Shown: piece by piece, positions 1-10,437 of the stretch
Numbering within the stretch: position 1 is the stretch's first letter
Layout of the letters: the number at the start of each line of letters is the position of its first letter
Source of the DNA: Methylococcus capsulatus
GTDB taxonomy: Bacteria > Pseudomonadota > Gammaproteobacteria > Methylococcales > Methylococcaceae
Reading direction: 5' to 3'
DNA length: 64,000 nucleotides
NCBI RefSeq assembly: GCF_036864975.1
Contig: NZ_CP104311.1
Location: 317,501-381,500, forward strand
Notes under the pieces: generated by a model
Databases searched by the model: none
Told to the model about the DNA's origin: nothing
What the model saw: only the letters and a program-made list of their open reading frames with translations
Position numbers and translations under genes: made by a program

Positions 1-76
1 GAATCACCCGCGGCTCCCATACCACACCGCGCGCGCACCGAAAGAGACGCGCATTCTACAGCATCACTGAATGACG

Positions 77-1270
77 TCAAGGGGTGAGACGAATTTTGGC
101 AAATTTTCTTTTCCCCACCTGAATGATATGAGTGCCGCCGGCGGCCATCCTGCATTTCAGGTCTTCCACGCGCTCCCCGTCGACCTTGATGCCGCCCTGC
201 TTGATCAGCCGAAGCGCTTCTGACGTCGATGCAGTAAGCGCCAGATCATGAAGGAGGTTTGCTATGGGATAACCGCCCTCGGGGACAGCGACGACCTGTT
301 CGACCAGATCGTCAGGCACCGCATTGTCCCGATGACGGGCTTCGAAATTTTCGAGAGCCTTTCGCGCGGCCGCCGCACCATGGAAACGCTCGACGATCTC
401 CTGACCCAGCTTGACTTTAATGTCACGCGGATTCGCACCTTCCGAGCACTCCCGGCGCCAGCGCGCGACTTCAGCCAGGGGGACAAAACTGAGGAGTTCG
501 TAATAACGCCACATGAGATCGTCCGAAATGGACATGATTTTTCCGAACATCTCATCGGGCGGATCCGCAATGCCGATGTAGTTGCCCAGCGATTTCGACA
601 TCTTCTGGACGCCATCGAGCCCTTCAAGGATGGGCATGGTCATGACCACCTGAGGCGCCTGACCGTAGATTTCCTGCAGGTGACGCCCGACCAGCAGATT
701 GAACTTCTGATCCGTTCCACCGAGTTCGACGTCGGCCTTGAGGGCAACGGAGTCGTAGCCCTGGATCAGCGGGTACAGGAACTCGTGGATGGAGATCGGC
801 TGTCCGCCGGCGTAGCGTTTGGCAAAATCGTCCCGCTCGAGCATCCGGGCGACTGTGTGCTTCGCGGCGAGCTGGATCAGATCGGCGGAAGTCATCGCAT
901 TCATCCAACTGGAATTGAACATCACCAGCGTTCGCTCCGGACATAACACCTTGAAGATTTGCTCTTCATAGGTCTTGGCATTCTCGATCACTTCGTCCCG
1001 CGTCAAGGGTTTTCGCGTGACATTCTTTCCCGTTGGATCGCCGATCATGCCGGTGAAGTCGCCGATGAGAAAGATCGTTTCATGCCCCAGGTCCTGGAAC
1101 TGCTTGAGCTTGTTCAACAGCACGGTATGCCCGAGATGCAGATCCGGCGCAGTGGGGTCGAATCCCGCCTTGATACGCAGAGGCTTTCCGCTTTCGATAC
1201 GCGTTTGCAGTTCTTCCTGACGCAGCACCTCATGGGTACCGCGCAGCAATTGGGTCATTACATCATTCAT
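77..1270 (-). CDS. tyrS: Tyrosyl-tRNA synthetase
   Basis: Charges tRNA-Tyr with tyrosine in the cytoplasm. The 397-residue product has the class I signature HLGH at residues 45-48 and KMSKS at about residue 225, then a C-terminal S4 RNA-binding domain (about 335-397). Length and the KMSKS form fit the TyrZ-like subtype rather than the E. coli TyrS type. The first codon is ATG at 1270; a second ATG four codons in (MTQLL) is a possible alternative start. It lies downstream of erpA on the same strand, separated by a terminator-like hairpin, so it is probably transcribed separately. Confidence 0.96.
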   Translation of the reverse strand: MNDVMTQLLRGTHEVLRQEELQTRIESGKPLRIKAGFDPTAPDLHLGHTVLLNKLKQFQDLGHETIFLIGDFTGMIGDPTGKNVTRKPLTRDEVIENAKTYEEQIFKVLCPERTLVMFNSSWMNAMTSADLIQLAAKHTVARMLERDDFAKRYAGGQPISIHEFLYPLIQGYDSVALKADVELGGTDQKFNLLVGRHLQEIYGQAPQVVMTMPILEGLDGVQKMSKSLGNYIGIADPPDEMFGKIMSISDDLMWRYYELLSFVPLAEVARWRRECSEGANPRDIKVKLGQEIVERFHGAAAARKALENFEARHRDNAVPDDLVEQVVAVPEGGYPIANLLHDLALTASTSEALRLIKQGGIKVDGERVEDLKCRMAAGGTHIIQVGKRKFAKIRLTP

Positions 1271-1322
1271 GGAACGTCTTCGGAAGGTCGCTCAGTTGAT
1301 TCGGCGCGGCCGGCTTCGGCCT

Positions 1323-1346
1323 GTAAAAGAGTCCAGTGCTGGACTC
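1323..1346 (-). terminator. Rho-independent terminator downstream of erpA
   Basis: A perfect inverted repeat (GAGTCCAG at 1329-1336 and CTGGACTC at 1339-1346) is followed on the minus strand by TTTTAC. It lies after the erpA stop and before the tyrS start, as expected of an intrinsic terminator. The U tract is short (four T), so efficiency is uncertain. Confidence 0.6.
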
Positions 1347-1460
1347 GCCAGAAGCGGTTTAGGATAAGGGAAAATGTGGGCCGGCGGGAGGGAATCCCGA
1401 ACCGCCGGGAAAATCCCGCCCGGCGAACATACACACGTCGCCGGGATGGGCGGGGTACCG

Positions 1461-1796
1461 TCAGACAGAGAACGACGACCCACAACCGCAGGTCGTCGTT
1501 GCATTCGGATTCCGGATTACGAACTGGGCGCCCGAAACGCTTTCGGTATAGTCGATCTCGGCACCCTGGAGGTATTGAAGACTCATCGGGTCGACCAGCA
1601 CGCTCACGCCGTTCTTCTCGACGACCGTGTCGTCTTCGTTGACGACCTCATCGAACGTGAAGCCGTACTGAAATCCCGAACATCCGCCGCCCGTCACGTA
1701 GACCCGCAGCTTGAGATTTTGATCGCCCTCTTCGGCCAGCAGCTCGCTCACACGACGGGCCGCGCTGTCGGTAAATTTGATGGTTTCTGCGCTCAT
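1461..1796 (-). CDS. erpA: Iron-sulfur cluster insertion protein ErpA
   Basis: A-type carrier that delivers Fe-S clusters to apo-proteins. The 111-residue protein carries the three conserved cysteines of the HesB/IscA family: one in [10 protein letters not shown] and two in the terminal CGCGSSF. The start MSAETIKF (ATG at 1796) is chosen because the longer reading frame to 1853 adds 19 residues without family similarity and would cover an inverted repeat that looks regulatory. The usual 110-115 residue family length is met. ErpA and IscA are close paralogues; the name rests on overall sequence character and is fairly safe. Confidence 0.9.
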   Translation of the reverse strand: MSAETIKFTDSAARRVSELLAEEGDQNLKLRVYVTGGGCSGFQYGFTFDEVVNEDDTVVEKNGVSVLVDPMSLQYLQGAEIDYTESVSGAQFVIRNPNATTTCGCGSSFSV

Positions 1797-1806
1797 ATCG
1801 CACCAC

Positions 1807-1833
1807 ACTCTATCAAAATCAAAACGATAGAGT
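1807..1833. promoter_or_regulatory. Inverted repeat in the erpA leader (candidate operator)
   Basis: ACTCTATC at 1807-1814 and GATAGAGT at 1826-1833 form a perfect 8-bp inverted repeat with an 11-base A-rich spacer, 11 bases upstream of the erpA start. A TTGACG element lies further upstream on the minus strand, so the repeat could sit in the promoter. It does not match the known IscR type 1 or type 2 consensus; the regulator is unknown. Confidence 0.4.
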
Positions 1834-1919
1834 ATTCCTAGTTCGATCGTCAAGAATTAAATCCAGGCAACCCCCGAGTGAGGTCCGGTCCAGTTGCAAC
1901 GGCACTGAAGATGCGCCGG

Positions 1920-2327
1920 CTAACCCGCACCCAATTCGATGACTTCGAGCTTAACGAGCGCAAGCCCCGCCCCGATGAAGCCCAATTCCCTGGCGGCCCG
2001 CTTGGAAAGATCGAGAAGCCGGCCGTGACGGTGCGACGACCGATCGTTGACGCGAACCAGCACGCTGCGCTGGTTTCTGAGATTCGTGACCCGAAGGAGA
2101 GTACCGAAAGGAAAGGAATTGTGGACCGCCGTCAGTGCGTCGCGGTTGTAGCGCTCACCGCTCGCGGTCCGCCGCCCGTGAAACCGGTCGCTGTAGTAGG
2201 ATGCCAACCCTACGCTACGGCTTCTTTTGTCGTACTTCTCATGAAGTGGTTTGGCTTGAACCAAATGACAGCTGGCCGCCAGCACGAGCGATAAAACACC
2301 CTGCGCTATCTTGCCGTTCACTTGCAT
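1920..2327 (-). CDS. RlpA-like double-psi beta-barrel exported protein
   Basis: The 135-residue product begins with a signal peptide (MQVNGKIAQGVLSLVLAA to about residue 25) and then a double-psi beta-barrel (DPBB) domain of the RlpA type: GLASYYSDRFHGRRTASGE, FPFGTLLRVTN and VRVNDRSSHRHGRLLDLSK. RlpA proteins act in the periplasm on denuded peptidoglycan glycan strands. There is no SPOR domain, so this is a short, single-domain form. The ATG at 2327 is preceded by AGGAGG at a 7-base spacing, which decides the start. It is divergent from kdsD. Lytic transglycosylase activity is inferred from the family only. Confidence 0.85.
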   Translation of the reverse strand: MQVNGKIAQGVLSLVLAASCHLVQAKPLHEKYDKRSRSVGLASYYSDRFHGRRTASGERYNRDALTAVHNSFPFGTLLRVTNLRNQRSVLVRVNDRSSHRHGRLLDLSKRAARELGFIGAGLALVKLEVIELGAG

Positions 2328-2470
2328 CAGTCGACCTCCTGCAAGAGCTTCGTTGGGATATTGCGCCCGCATGATAAACAAGACCTGCGGCCATGGGCAA
2401 CCTGCAAATGCGATTTCTTATGATACCTCGGCAGACGCCACGTCCCCGGCGGACAACGGGCAGACGATGA

Positions 2471-3508
<1,038 letters not shown>

Positions 3509-3527
3509 GCAATCCGCGCACGCGCCG

Positions 3528-4091
3528 ATGCCCCGGCCGGAACCGCCCGTGACGTCCCCCTTCAAAGCAAGCCAGGACGTCCTGGTCCGCGCCGCGGCCA
3601 TCCGCCTGGCGATTTTCGACGTAGACGGCGTACTGACCGACGGCACCTTGTTCTTCGACCTCCAGCGAGTCGAATACAAAGCCTTTCACACCAGGGACGG
3701 TCTCGGCATCAAGCTGCTGCGGGAAAGCGGGGTCGAGGTCGCGGTGATTTCCGGCCGCGAATCCGAAATCGTTCGGCGCCGGATGGAGAGCCTGGGCGTC
3801 CGCCATTGCTTTCAGGGCTTCGAGGACAAACTCGAAGCCTTCGGCCGGCTCCAGGCGGACCTGGGACTGGCCGATGCTCAGATCGCACATGTGGGCGACG
3901 ACCTGCCGGATGTCCCGCTCTTCAGGCGGGCGGGCCTTGCCGTGGCGGTGGCGGATGCCCATCCTCTGGCCGCCGAACAGGCCCATTGGCTGACCGCCCG
4001 GACCGGTGGCAATGGTGCCGCCCGCGAAGTCTGTGACCTGATCATGCACGCTCAAGGCACGCTCGATCTGGCGATGGCGAGGTTCCTCTGA
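3528..4091 (+). CDS. kdsC: 3-deoxy-D-manno-octulosonate 8-phosphate phosphatase (KdsC)
   Basis: Dephosphorylates Kdo-8-phosphate. The 187-residue HAD-family protein has motif I DVDGVLTDG (about residues 31-39), motif II SGRES and motif IV GDDLPDVPLF. This is the small cap-less HAD form typical of KdsC. It follows kdsD by about 20 bases, and its stop is immediately followed or overlapped by the lptC coding frame. The first ATG at 3528 gives an N-terminal extension of about 28 residues before motif I; a shorter form is possible. Confidence 0.94.
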   Translation: MPRPEPPVTSPFKASQDVLVRAAAIRLAIFDVDGVLTDGTLFFDLQRVEYKAFHTRDGLGIKLLRESGVEVAVISGRESEIVRRRMESLGVRHCFQGFEDKLEAFGRLQADLGLADAQIAHVGDDLPDVPLFRRAGLAVAVADAHPLAAEQAHWLTARTGGNGAAREVCDLIMHAQGTLDLAMARFL

Positions 4092-4126
4092 GCACCCTGA
4101 CGCGCCAGCAGTTCGTTGCGATCGCT

Positions 4127-4663
4127 TTGCTCGCCATGGCGGCACTGGGCAGCACTTGGTATGCGCAAAGAATCAAACCCAAAGAGGACGGCGATGCGAA
4201 AGCCGAACATGGTACCGTCGACTACTTCTCCCTCAACATCCGGCGAACGTCGCTGGATGAGAGCGGCAAGGCGAAGAATTTGTTAATGGCGCCGGTACTC
4301 ACACACTACATCGGCGACGACCACACCGACTTGAAGGCGCCGGTATACACGATGTTTTCGAAAGAGGACAATCCGCCCTGGGTCGTTTCCTCCGAACATG
4401 GCACCCTCCGGCCGGACGGCACGATTGCCCTGGAAGGCGCCGTGCTGATTCAGCGGGACGCGGACCGCAATGGCCGGGCGATCCGGGTGGTGACGAGCAA
4501 CGCCGTGGTCGATCCCAGCCGGGATTACGCCGAAACCGCAGACCATGTCGAGGTCGTCAGCGATCCGGACTTCCTCTCCGGCGACGGCGCCCAGGTTCAT
4601 TTCGGCGATCAACTCAAAATTACCATTCTCTCCAATGTCCGCAGAAAACACGACGTGCGCTAG
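4127..4663 (+). CDS. lptC: LPS export ABC transporter periplasmic protein LptC
   Basis: LptC is a membrane-anchored protein that passes LPS from LptB2FG to LptA. The frame shows an N-terminal hydrophobic anchor (AIALLAMAALGSTWYA) and a beta-jellyroll region with conserved strands such as VSSEHGTL and GAVLIQRDADRNG. The listed start is a TTG that cuts the anchor short. The open frame continues upstream to the kdsC stop, with CTG codons at 4088 and 4097 that would give a full anchor, so the true start is probably upstream and non-ATG. The end overlaps lptA by 29 bases. Confidence 0.88.
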   Translation: MLAMAALGSTWYAQRIKPKEDGDAKAEHGTVDYFSLNIRRTSLDESGKAKNLLMAPVLTHYIGDDHTDLKAPVYTMFSKEDNPPWVVSSEHGTLRPDGTIALEGAVLIQRDADRNGRAIRVVTSNAVVDPSRDYAETADHVEVVSDPDFLSGDGAQVHFGDQLKITILSNVRRKHDVR

Positions 4664-5168
4664 AACCAGAACGCTAGGCGTCCTCGCCCTGTCCTGCCTC
4701 TGGCCAGGCTTGACGTTCGGGCTTTCCAGCGACGCCAAGCAGCCGATCTACATCGAGGCCGATACCGCCACCTACGACGAGGCCACCGGGCAAACCGTGT
4801 ACGTCGGCCACGTGCGCTCGACCCAGGGCAGCCTGATCGTGGACTCGGACAAGATGATCGTCTACCAGAAAGGCGGAAAAACCGAGAAGGTCGTGGCTTG
4901 GGGGAACCCGGTCCGGCTGAAACAGACGCCGGACGGAGGGAAGGAGGACATCCACGGTACCGGCCAGCGTGCCGAATATTTTCCCGAAACCGGCATTCTC
5001 ATCCTGTACGACAAGGCCGTGGTCTGGCAGGGCGGCGACTCCACCGAAAGCGACCGGATCGAATACGACAGCCACAAGAATTTTGTGAAGGCGGGCGATC
5101 CGCAGTCGAACAAGTCACGGGTGCGCGTCAAACTGGCACCGAAGGCGGAAGCCGGGAAACCGAAGTAA
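4635..5168 (+). CDS. lptA: LPS transport periplasmic protein LptA
   Basis: Forms the periplasmic beta-jellyroll bridge for LPS transport. The 177-residue protein has a signal peptide ([20 protein letters not shown] to about residue 29) and the OstA-like N-terminal domain: [33 protein letters not shown] and [13 protein letters not shown]. The ATG at 4635 is chosen because it gives a proper signal peptide; it lies inside the end of lptC, indicating translational coupling. lptB follows four bases after the stop. Confidence 0.93.
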   Translation: MSAENTTCARTRTLGVLALSCLWPGLTFGLSSDAKQPIYIEADTATYDEATGQTVYVGHVRSTQGSLIVDSDKMIVYQKGGKTEKVVAWGNPVRLKQTPDGGKEDIHGTGQRAEYFPETGILILYDKAVVWQGGDSTESDRIEYDSHKNFVKAGDPQSNKSRVRVKLAPKAEAGKPK

Positions 5169-5172
5169 GCCG

Positions 5173-5898
5173 ATGAGCACCCTGATCGCAGAAAACCTCG
5201 GCAAGCGCTATCACCGGCGCACCGTCGTCGATGGCGTCAATCTGTCGATCGATACCGGAGAAATCGTCGGCCTGCTCGGCCCGAACGGTGCCGGCAAGAC
5301 GACCAGTTTCTACATGATCGTCGGGCTGATACGGCCGGACCAGGGAACCATTTCGATCGACGGACGCCCTATCACTCACATGCCGATGCATGCGAGAGCG
5401 AAACTGGGTCTGGGATACCTTCCTCAGGAGCCGTCGATTTTTCGCAAGCTGACAGTCGCCGACAACCTGCGGGCAGTACTGGAATTCCGCCCGGAGCTGA
5501 CGCGCGGACAGCAGGAATTGATCATCGAAGAACTGCTGGAAGAGTTCAGTATTTCCCACTTGCGGGACCAGCGGGCCGCAGGACTGTCCGGCGGCGAACG
5601 GCGGCGGGTGGAGATCGCTCGCGCTCTCGCCTGTGAACCTCGCTTCATGCTGCTCGACGAACCTTTCGCGGGTGTCGACCCGATTAGCATCATCGACATC
5701 CGCACCATCATCGAACACCTGAAAAACCGCGGCATCGGAATCCTGATCACCGAGCACAACGTACGCGAAACCTTGGGGATCTGCGACCGCGCCTACATCC
5801 TGGCGGCGGGGAAAGTCATCGCCGAGGGCAATCCGACTGAAATCGTGAATAATCGCGAGGTCCGACAGGTCTATCTGGGAGACAATTTTTCGCTTTGA
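5173..5898 (+). CDS. lptB: LPS export ABC transporter ATPase LptB
   Basis: ATPase that drives LPS extraction from the inner membrane with LptF and LptG, which are not in this window. The 241-residue protein shows Walker [10 protein letters not shown] (about residues 37-45), the Q-loop LPQEPSIF, the signature [15 protein letters not shown], Walker [12 protein letters not shown] and the switch histidine in ITEHNVRET. It is the last gene of the kds/lpt run and is followed by rpoN 84 bases downstream. Confidence 0.97.
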   Translation: MSTLIAENLGKRYHRRTVVDGVNLSIDTGEIVGLLGPNGAGKTTSFYMIVGLIRPDQGTISIDGRPITHMPMHARAKLGLGYLPQEPSIFRKLTVADNLRAVLEFRPELTRGQQELIIEELLEEFSISHLRDQRAAGLSGGERRRVEIARALACEPRFMLLDEPFAGVDPISIIDIRTIIEHLKNRGIGILITEHNVRETLGICDRAYILAAGKVIAEGNPTEIVNNREVRQVYLGDNFSL

Positions 5899-5982
5899 GC
5901 GAAACGGCTTTTTGTTGCGGTTGCGTTGCGCTAACATAAGCAATTATCGCACCACACTGGAATACAGAGCGTTAGACCGATC

Positions 5983-7446
5983 ATGAAACAATCACTGCAA
6001 CTTCGGCTGGGGCAGCAACTGGCCATGACGCCCCAGCTGCAGCAGGCCATCAAGCTGTTGCAGATGTCCACGCTCGAATTGCAACAGGAAATCCAGCAGG
6101 CCCTGGATTCCAACATGATGCTGGAAGTCATCGACGAGGAAGAGCACGTCCTGAACGCTGCAAGCGAAGAAGCGTCGCTTACTTCCGCCGAACCCAGCTA
6201 CGGAGAGCTCCCAGACCTCGATACTCAGACCACCATCCCGGACGAACTGCCGGTCGACTCATCCTGGGAAGATGTTTTCGACGGTATGCACAGCTATGCG
6301 CCGAGCAACGCGGCAGAGCCCGAGAACGAAGATTTCCTGGGGCAGCGCGGCAAAGGACAAAACCTGCAGGATTACCTGCGCTGGCAGATGGAGCTCACCC
6401 CTTTCACCGAGCGCGATCATGCGATCGCAACCGCCATCATCGACGCGGTGGACGATGACGGCTATCTGGATGCCACTGTGGACGAAATCACCCAGGGGTT
6501 GAGCTCGCAACTCGAAAATCTCGAACAGGACGAAGTCCAGGCGGTTCTGCACCGCATCCAGAACTTCGATCCGCCCGGCGTTGCTGCGGAAAACCCGGCC
6601 GACTGCCTGCGCATCCAGTTGCAGCAGATGCCCGAGAACACCCCTTACCGTGCTCAAGCCCTCGAACTGGTCTGCCACCACGTCGATCTGCTCGCCAAGA
6701 AGGATCTGGTTCGGCTCAAGAAAGCGCTGGAACTGGAGGACGACGAACTGGCCGCGGTGATCCGCCTGGTCCGGTCCCTCGACCCGAAACCCGGCCGCGC
6801 GGTGGAGCCCGACGACTACCAGTACATCATCCCGGATGTCTTCGTCTATCGGCAGGGGATCGAATGGGCCGTCGCCCTCAACCCCGAAATCGCACCCCGG
6901 CTGCGCGTCAACCCCTATTACAGCGGCCTGATCCGACGGGCGGACAGCAGCTCCGACAACGTCACCATGCGGAATCACCTGCAGGAAGCGCGCTGGTTCA
7001 TCAAAAGCTTGCAGAGTCGCAACGAAACTCTGCTCAAAGTGGCGCGCGCCATCGTAGACCGCCAGCGCGAGTTTCTCGAGCTCGGTGAAACCGCGATGAA
7101 ACCTCTGGTGCTGCGCGACATCGCCGAAGAAGTCTCTATGCACGAATCGACGATTTCGCGGGTGACGACCCAGAAATACATGCACACGCCCAACGGCATT
7201 TACGAATTCAAGTATTTTTTTTCAAGCCACGTGTCCACGGATTCCGGCGGAGAATGCTCGGCTACCGCGATCAAGGCGTTCCTCAAGGAAATCGTGAGCA
7301 AGGAAGAGGCGACCCGGCCCTTGAGCGACCATGCCATCGCCGGCATGTTGAAAGACAAGGGCATCAACGTCGCGCGGCGGACCATCGCCAAATACCGTGA
7401 AGCGATGGGCATTCCGCCGTCCAACGAAAGAAAGCAACTGTTCTAA
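5983..7446 (+). CDS. rpoN: RNA polymerase sigma-54 factor RpoN
   Basis: Alternative sigma factor requiring AAA+ activators such as NtrC. The 487-residue protein has the glutamine-rich N-terminal activator-interacting region (LRLGQQLAMTPQLQQAIKLLQ), an acidic linker (about 50-110), a core-binding domain, a helix-turn-helix (about 375-400) and the C-terminal RpoN box ARRTIAKYRE at about residue 465, which reads the -24 element. Gene order lptB-rpoN-hpf is classical. Candidate sigma-54 and NtrC sites are seen upstream of the amt gene at 39137. Confidence 0.97.
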   Translation: MKQSLQLRLGQQLAMTPQLQQAIKLLQMSTLELQQEIQQALDSNMMLEVIDEEEHVLNAASEEASLTSAEPSYGELPDLDTQTTIPDELPVDSSWEDVFDGMHSYAPSNAAEPENEDFLGQRGKGQNLQDYLRWQMELTPFTERDHAIATAIIDAVDDDGYLDATVDEITQGLSSQLENLEQDEVQAVLHRIQNFDPPGVAAENPADCLRIQLQQMPENTPYRAQALELVCHHVDLLAKKDLVRLKKALELEDDELAAVIRLVRSLDPKPGRAVEPDDYQYIIPDVFVYRQGIEWAVALNPEIAPRLRVNPYYSGLIRRADSSSDNVTMRNHLQEARWFIKSLQSRNETLLKVARAIVDRQREFLELGETAMKPLVLRDIAEEVSMHESTISRVTTQKYMHTPNGIYEFKYFFSSHVSTDSGGECSATAIKAFLKEIVSKEEATRPLSDHAIAGMLKDKGINVARRTIAKYREAMGIPPSNERKQLF

Positions 7447-7479
7447 GCGCCACTTAAGTTCCGACATTGGGAGAATCTC

Positions 7480-7776
7480 ATGCAGCTGAGCATCAGCGGA
7501 CACCACATCGACGTTACCGACGCCCTGAAAAACTACACCACCGAGAAGTTCCAGAGACTGGAACGCCATTTCGACCAGCTGTTCGACGTCCACGTCATCC
7601 TGTCGGTGGAAAAACTGCTGCAGAAGGCCGAAGCCACGGTACAGGTGACGGGTGCCAGCCTGTTTGCCGAAGACATCCAGGAAGACCTTTACGCCGCCAT
7701 CGACGGCCTTGTCGACAAGCTGGACCGCCAGATCCTCAAGCACAAGGAGAAACTGAACCACCACGGCCGCCCGTAA
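7480..7776 (+). CDS. hpf: Ribosome hibernation promoting factor HPF
   Basis: Short-form HPF/YfiA protein (98 residues) that binds the 30S decoding region and promotes inactive ribosome dimers in stationary phase. Family features include the start MQLSISGHHIDVTDALKNY and the KAEATVQVTGASLFAEDI strand, and a basic C-terminal tail (DRQILKHKEKLNHHGR). It is preceded by GGGAG at good spacing. Position between rpoN and rapZ supports the name. Confidence 0.93.
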   Translation: MQLSISGHHIDVTDALKNYTTEKFQRLERHFDQLFDVHVILSVEKLLQKAEATVQVTGASLFAEDIQEDLYAAIDGLVDKLDRQILKHKEKLNHHGRP

Positions 7777-7842
7777 CCGGACCGTCACCCCCCGGTGATA
7801 CCGTTCTGGGCATCAGCACACCAAGGCGCCGAAAGTCCCAAG

Positions 7843-8730
7843 ATGCGGCTCATCATCGTCAGCGGTTTCTCTGGCTCGGGCAAGAGCATCGCTTTGGACA
7901 CACTCGAGGATTGCGGCTACTACTGCATCGACAACCTGCCTGCCCCCCTGATCGAGCCGTTTCTCCAGCAGGCGATCGCATCCCAGTCGAGCGCGTTCGA
8001 CAAGATCGCCATCGGCATCGACGCCCGCAACCAGAGCGCGAATCTCACCGGCTTTCCCGACATCCTGGCCAGAGCCCGGCGGCTGGGCGTAGACTGCCGG
8101 ATCCTATTTCTCCACGCCGAGCCGGAAACCCTTCTTAAGCGCTTCAGCGAAACCCGTCGCAAGCATCCCCTCACCGACGCATCGGTCCCCCTCGCGGAAG
8201 CCATCGAGCTGGAGAGGCACCTCCTGGAACCGGTACTGAGCCGGGCGGACCTCAACATCGACACCACCTATACCACCATCCATCAACTGCGCGAGCTGGT
8301 CCGCCAACGTGTCGGCATCCCCAGCGGCGGGCTGATGTCGCTTTGCCTCCAGTCCTTTGGCTTCAAGCACGGCGTACCCATGGATACCGATTTCGTATTC
8401 GACGCCCGCTGTCTGCCCAATCCGCACTGGACGGCCAGCCTGAGGCCGAAGACGGGCAAGGACCCGGAAGTCGTCGCTTTTCTGGCGGAAAGCACGGACG
8501 TCCACGACTACCTGAACCACCTCACGGCATTCCTGGAACGCTGGATACCCTGCTTCTTGGCGGAAAACCGCAGCTATCTCAACGTATCGATTGGCTGCAC
8601 CGGCGGCCAGCACCGCTCCGTTTATCTCGTCGAAGCGCTGGCCGAACGGCTGAACAGCGACCGCTACAACCTGCTGGTCCGACATCGGGAGCTCCCCCAG
8701 CCGGCCGATGAGAACCAAGGCGGAAGGTAA
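7843..8730 (+). CDS. rapZ: RNase adapter / nucleotide-binding protein RapZ
   Basis: RapZ binds small RNAs (GlmZ in E. coli) and targets them to RNase E, linking cell-envelope precursor status to GlmS synthesis. The 295-residue protein has Walker A GFSGSGKS near the N-terminus, the RILFLHAEPETLLKRFSETRRKHPL segment and a C-terminal domain with GCTGGQHRSVYLVEAL. ATG 7843 is chosen because it places the P-loop at the usual distance; the open frame runs 48 bases further up without family sequence. In enterobacteria ptsN lies between hpf and rapZ; here only 66 bases separate them. Confidence 0.93.
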   Translation: MRLIIVSGFSGSGKSIALDTLEDCGYYCIDNLPAPLIEPFLQQAIASQSSAFDKIAIGIDARNQSANLTGFPDILARARRLGVDCRILFLHAEPETLLKRFSETRRKHPLTDASVPLAEAIELERHLLEPVLSRADLNIDTTYTTIHQLRELVRQRVGIPSGGLMSLCLQSFGFKHGVPMDTDFVFDARCLPNPHWTASLRPKTGKDPEVVAFLAESTDVHDYLNHLTAFLERWIPCFLAENRSYLNVSIGCTGGQHRSVYLVEALAERLNSDRYNLLVRHRELPQPADENQGGR

Positions 8731-8889
8731 AACGGCGTCCTCGGATCTCGGGAACTCTCCCACCCTATCCGCGCGAGTAGTCAGAAATCCGCCCATGTGA
8801 GACGATCCGACCGTTCGCCGTCGGACATCCTCTCCGACAGCGTCTTCTTCGATGAACCTTAAGAATATGAAGGAAGGAGCCGAGATCCC

Positions 8890-10437
8890 ATGAAGGTCTT
8901 CTGCGTACATCCCAGTCCTCTCATGTACACCAAGGTCTTCCTGCGCCTGGAACCGCTGGGCCTGGAGCTGGTGGCTGAGTCCTTGAGGCGCGCCGGACAC
9001 GACATCCGGCTGATGGACCTGCAAGTGGAGTCCCACGCAGATTTCCTGCGCGAACTGGACACCTGGCGCCCGGACGTCGTCTGCTTCTCTCTCAACTACC
9101 TGGCCAACGTTCCCGAAGTCATCGACCTGGCCAAAACCGCCAAGACCCGTCTGCCGGCATGTTTCACCTTCGTCGGCGGCCACAGTGCCTCATTCGTTGC
9201 CAAAGACTTGCTGGACCATGGTGAGGGTCTGCTCGACTGCGTGCTGCGGGGCGAGGGCGAAGCCGGCGCCCCCAGATTGCTGGAGACCCTCGCCCGGGGC
9301 GGCAATATTGACGAGGTGCCTGGCGTGGTCAGCCTGACAGGCGAGGGGCCGCCGCCCGGCTTCACCAATAACCTGGACGAGCACCTCCCGGCCCGGGACC
9401 TGCTGAAGCACCGCCGCAAATATTTCCTCGGCACTCTGGACCCTTGCGCTTCCATTGAATTCAGCCGGGGTTGCCCCTGGGACTGCAGTTTCTGCAGCGC
9501 CTGGACTTTCTACGGCCGCAGCTATCGTGTAATGAGCACCGAGCGCATCATGGAAGATCTTCGGCGCATCAAAGAGCCCGGCATCTTCATCGTCGACGAC
9601 GTGGCCTTCATCCAAGCCCAGCACGGCATGGAAATCGGCGAAGCCATCGCCCGCGAAGGCATCAGGAAGCAGTACTACCTGGAGACCCGGGGCGACGTCC
9701 TGCTGCGCAACAAGGAAGTCTTCAAGTTCTGGAAAAGACTGGGCATGGAATATATGTTCCTCGGTGTCGAAGCCATCGACGCCGAAGGGCTGCAGAAATT
9801 CCGCAAGCGCGTCAGCCTGGGCAAGAACTTCGAGGCCTTGGAGTTCGCCCGGTCCTTAGGGATAACCGTCGCCATCAACCTCATCGCCGATCCCGACTGG
9901 GACAGGGAGCGCTTTGAGGTGATCCGCCAGTGGTGCATGGAAATTCCGGAGATCGTCAACATCAGTGTCAACACACCCTACCCCGGCACGGAAAGCTGGC
10001 ACACCGAATCGCGCCAGCTCACCACCCGCGACTACCGCCTGTTTGACATCCAGCATGCCGTTCTCCCCACCCGGCTTCCGCTGCCCGAGTTCTATGGCGA
10101 ACTGGTGAAAACCCAGCAGGTGCTCTACAAGAAGCACATGGGCTGGGCCGCGGCGCGCGACACCTTGAAAATCCTCGGCGGCCATTTGCTGCACGGACAG
10201 ACGAACTTCCTCCGCAGCCTGTGGAAATTCAACAGCGTCTTCAACCCGGAACTGCAGTTGGCGGACCACCGTCAACCGGTGAAATATCCGATGAGTCTGC
10301 CCCCTCCCCTCCCGGACCGAAAAATCGACGCAAAGACCCTGTACGTCCACCGCAGCCAGGGCCGCAAGAGCCGAGCCCTGGACGACGCCACGGAAAAATT
10401 CGTGGACGAGGGGCGGATGGGAGCGGCAACCGGCTGA
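8890..10437 (+). CDS. hpnR: B12-binding radical SAM protein, probable hopanoid C-3 methylase HpnR
   Basis: A 515-residue protein with an N-terminal cobalamin-binding-like domain (about 1-140) and a radical SAM core. Cysteines C195, C199 and C202 (CPWDCSFC) form the CX3CX2C motif that holds the [4Fe-4S] cluster. HpnR methylates hopanoids at C-3; in Methylococcus capsulatus it is required for 3-methylhopanoids and for late stationary phase survival (established knowledge). The assignment rests on recognition of the overall sequence, length and domain order. No other hopanoid gene lies next to it. An AAGGAAGGAG Shine-Dalgarno lies about 10 bases before the ATG. Another B12-radical SAM methylase is the main alternative. 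Confidence 0.82.
   Translation: MKVFCVHPSPLMYTKVFLRLEPLGLELVAESLRRAGHDIRLMDLQVESHADFLRELDTWRPDVVCFSLNYLANVPEVIDLAKTAKTRLPACFTFVGGHSASFVAKDLLDHGEGLLDCVLRGEGEAGAPRLLETLARGGNIDEVPGVVSLTGEGPPPGFTNNLDEHLPARDLLKHRRKYFLGTLDPCASIEFSRGCPWDCSFCSAWTFYGRSYRVMSTERIMEDLRRIKEPGIFIVDDVAFIQAQHGMEIGEAIAREGIRKQYYLETRGDVLLRNKEVFKFWKRLGMEYMFLGVEAIDAEGLQKFRKRVSLGKNFEALEFARSLGITVAINLIADPDWDRERFEVIRQWCMEIPEIVNISVNTPYPGTESWHTESRQLTTRDYRLFDIQHAVLPTRLPLPEFYGELVKTQQVLYKKHMGWAAARDTLKILGGHLLHGQTNFLRSLWKFNSVFNPELQLADHRQPVKYPMSLPPPLPDRKIDAKTLYVHRSQGRKSRALDDATEKFVDEGRMGAATG

Noticed and set aside
1-76. rRNA or tRNA end near the left border
   Set aside because: No recognisable rRNA or tRNA sequence in the available bases.
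248-946. 232-codon open frame on the plus strand
   Set aside because: It is antisense to tyrS and has no family sequence or ribosome site; a shadow of high-GC coding sequence.
6259-7185. 308-codon frame on the minus strand
   Set aside because: Antisense to rpoN; no recognisable protein.
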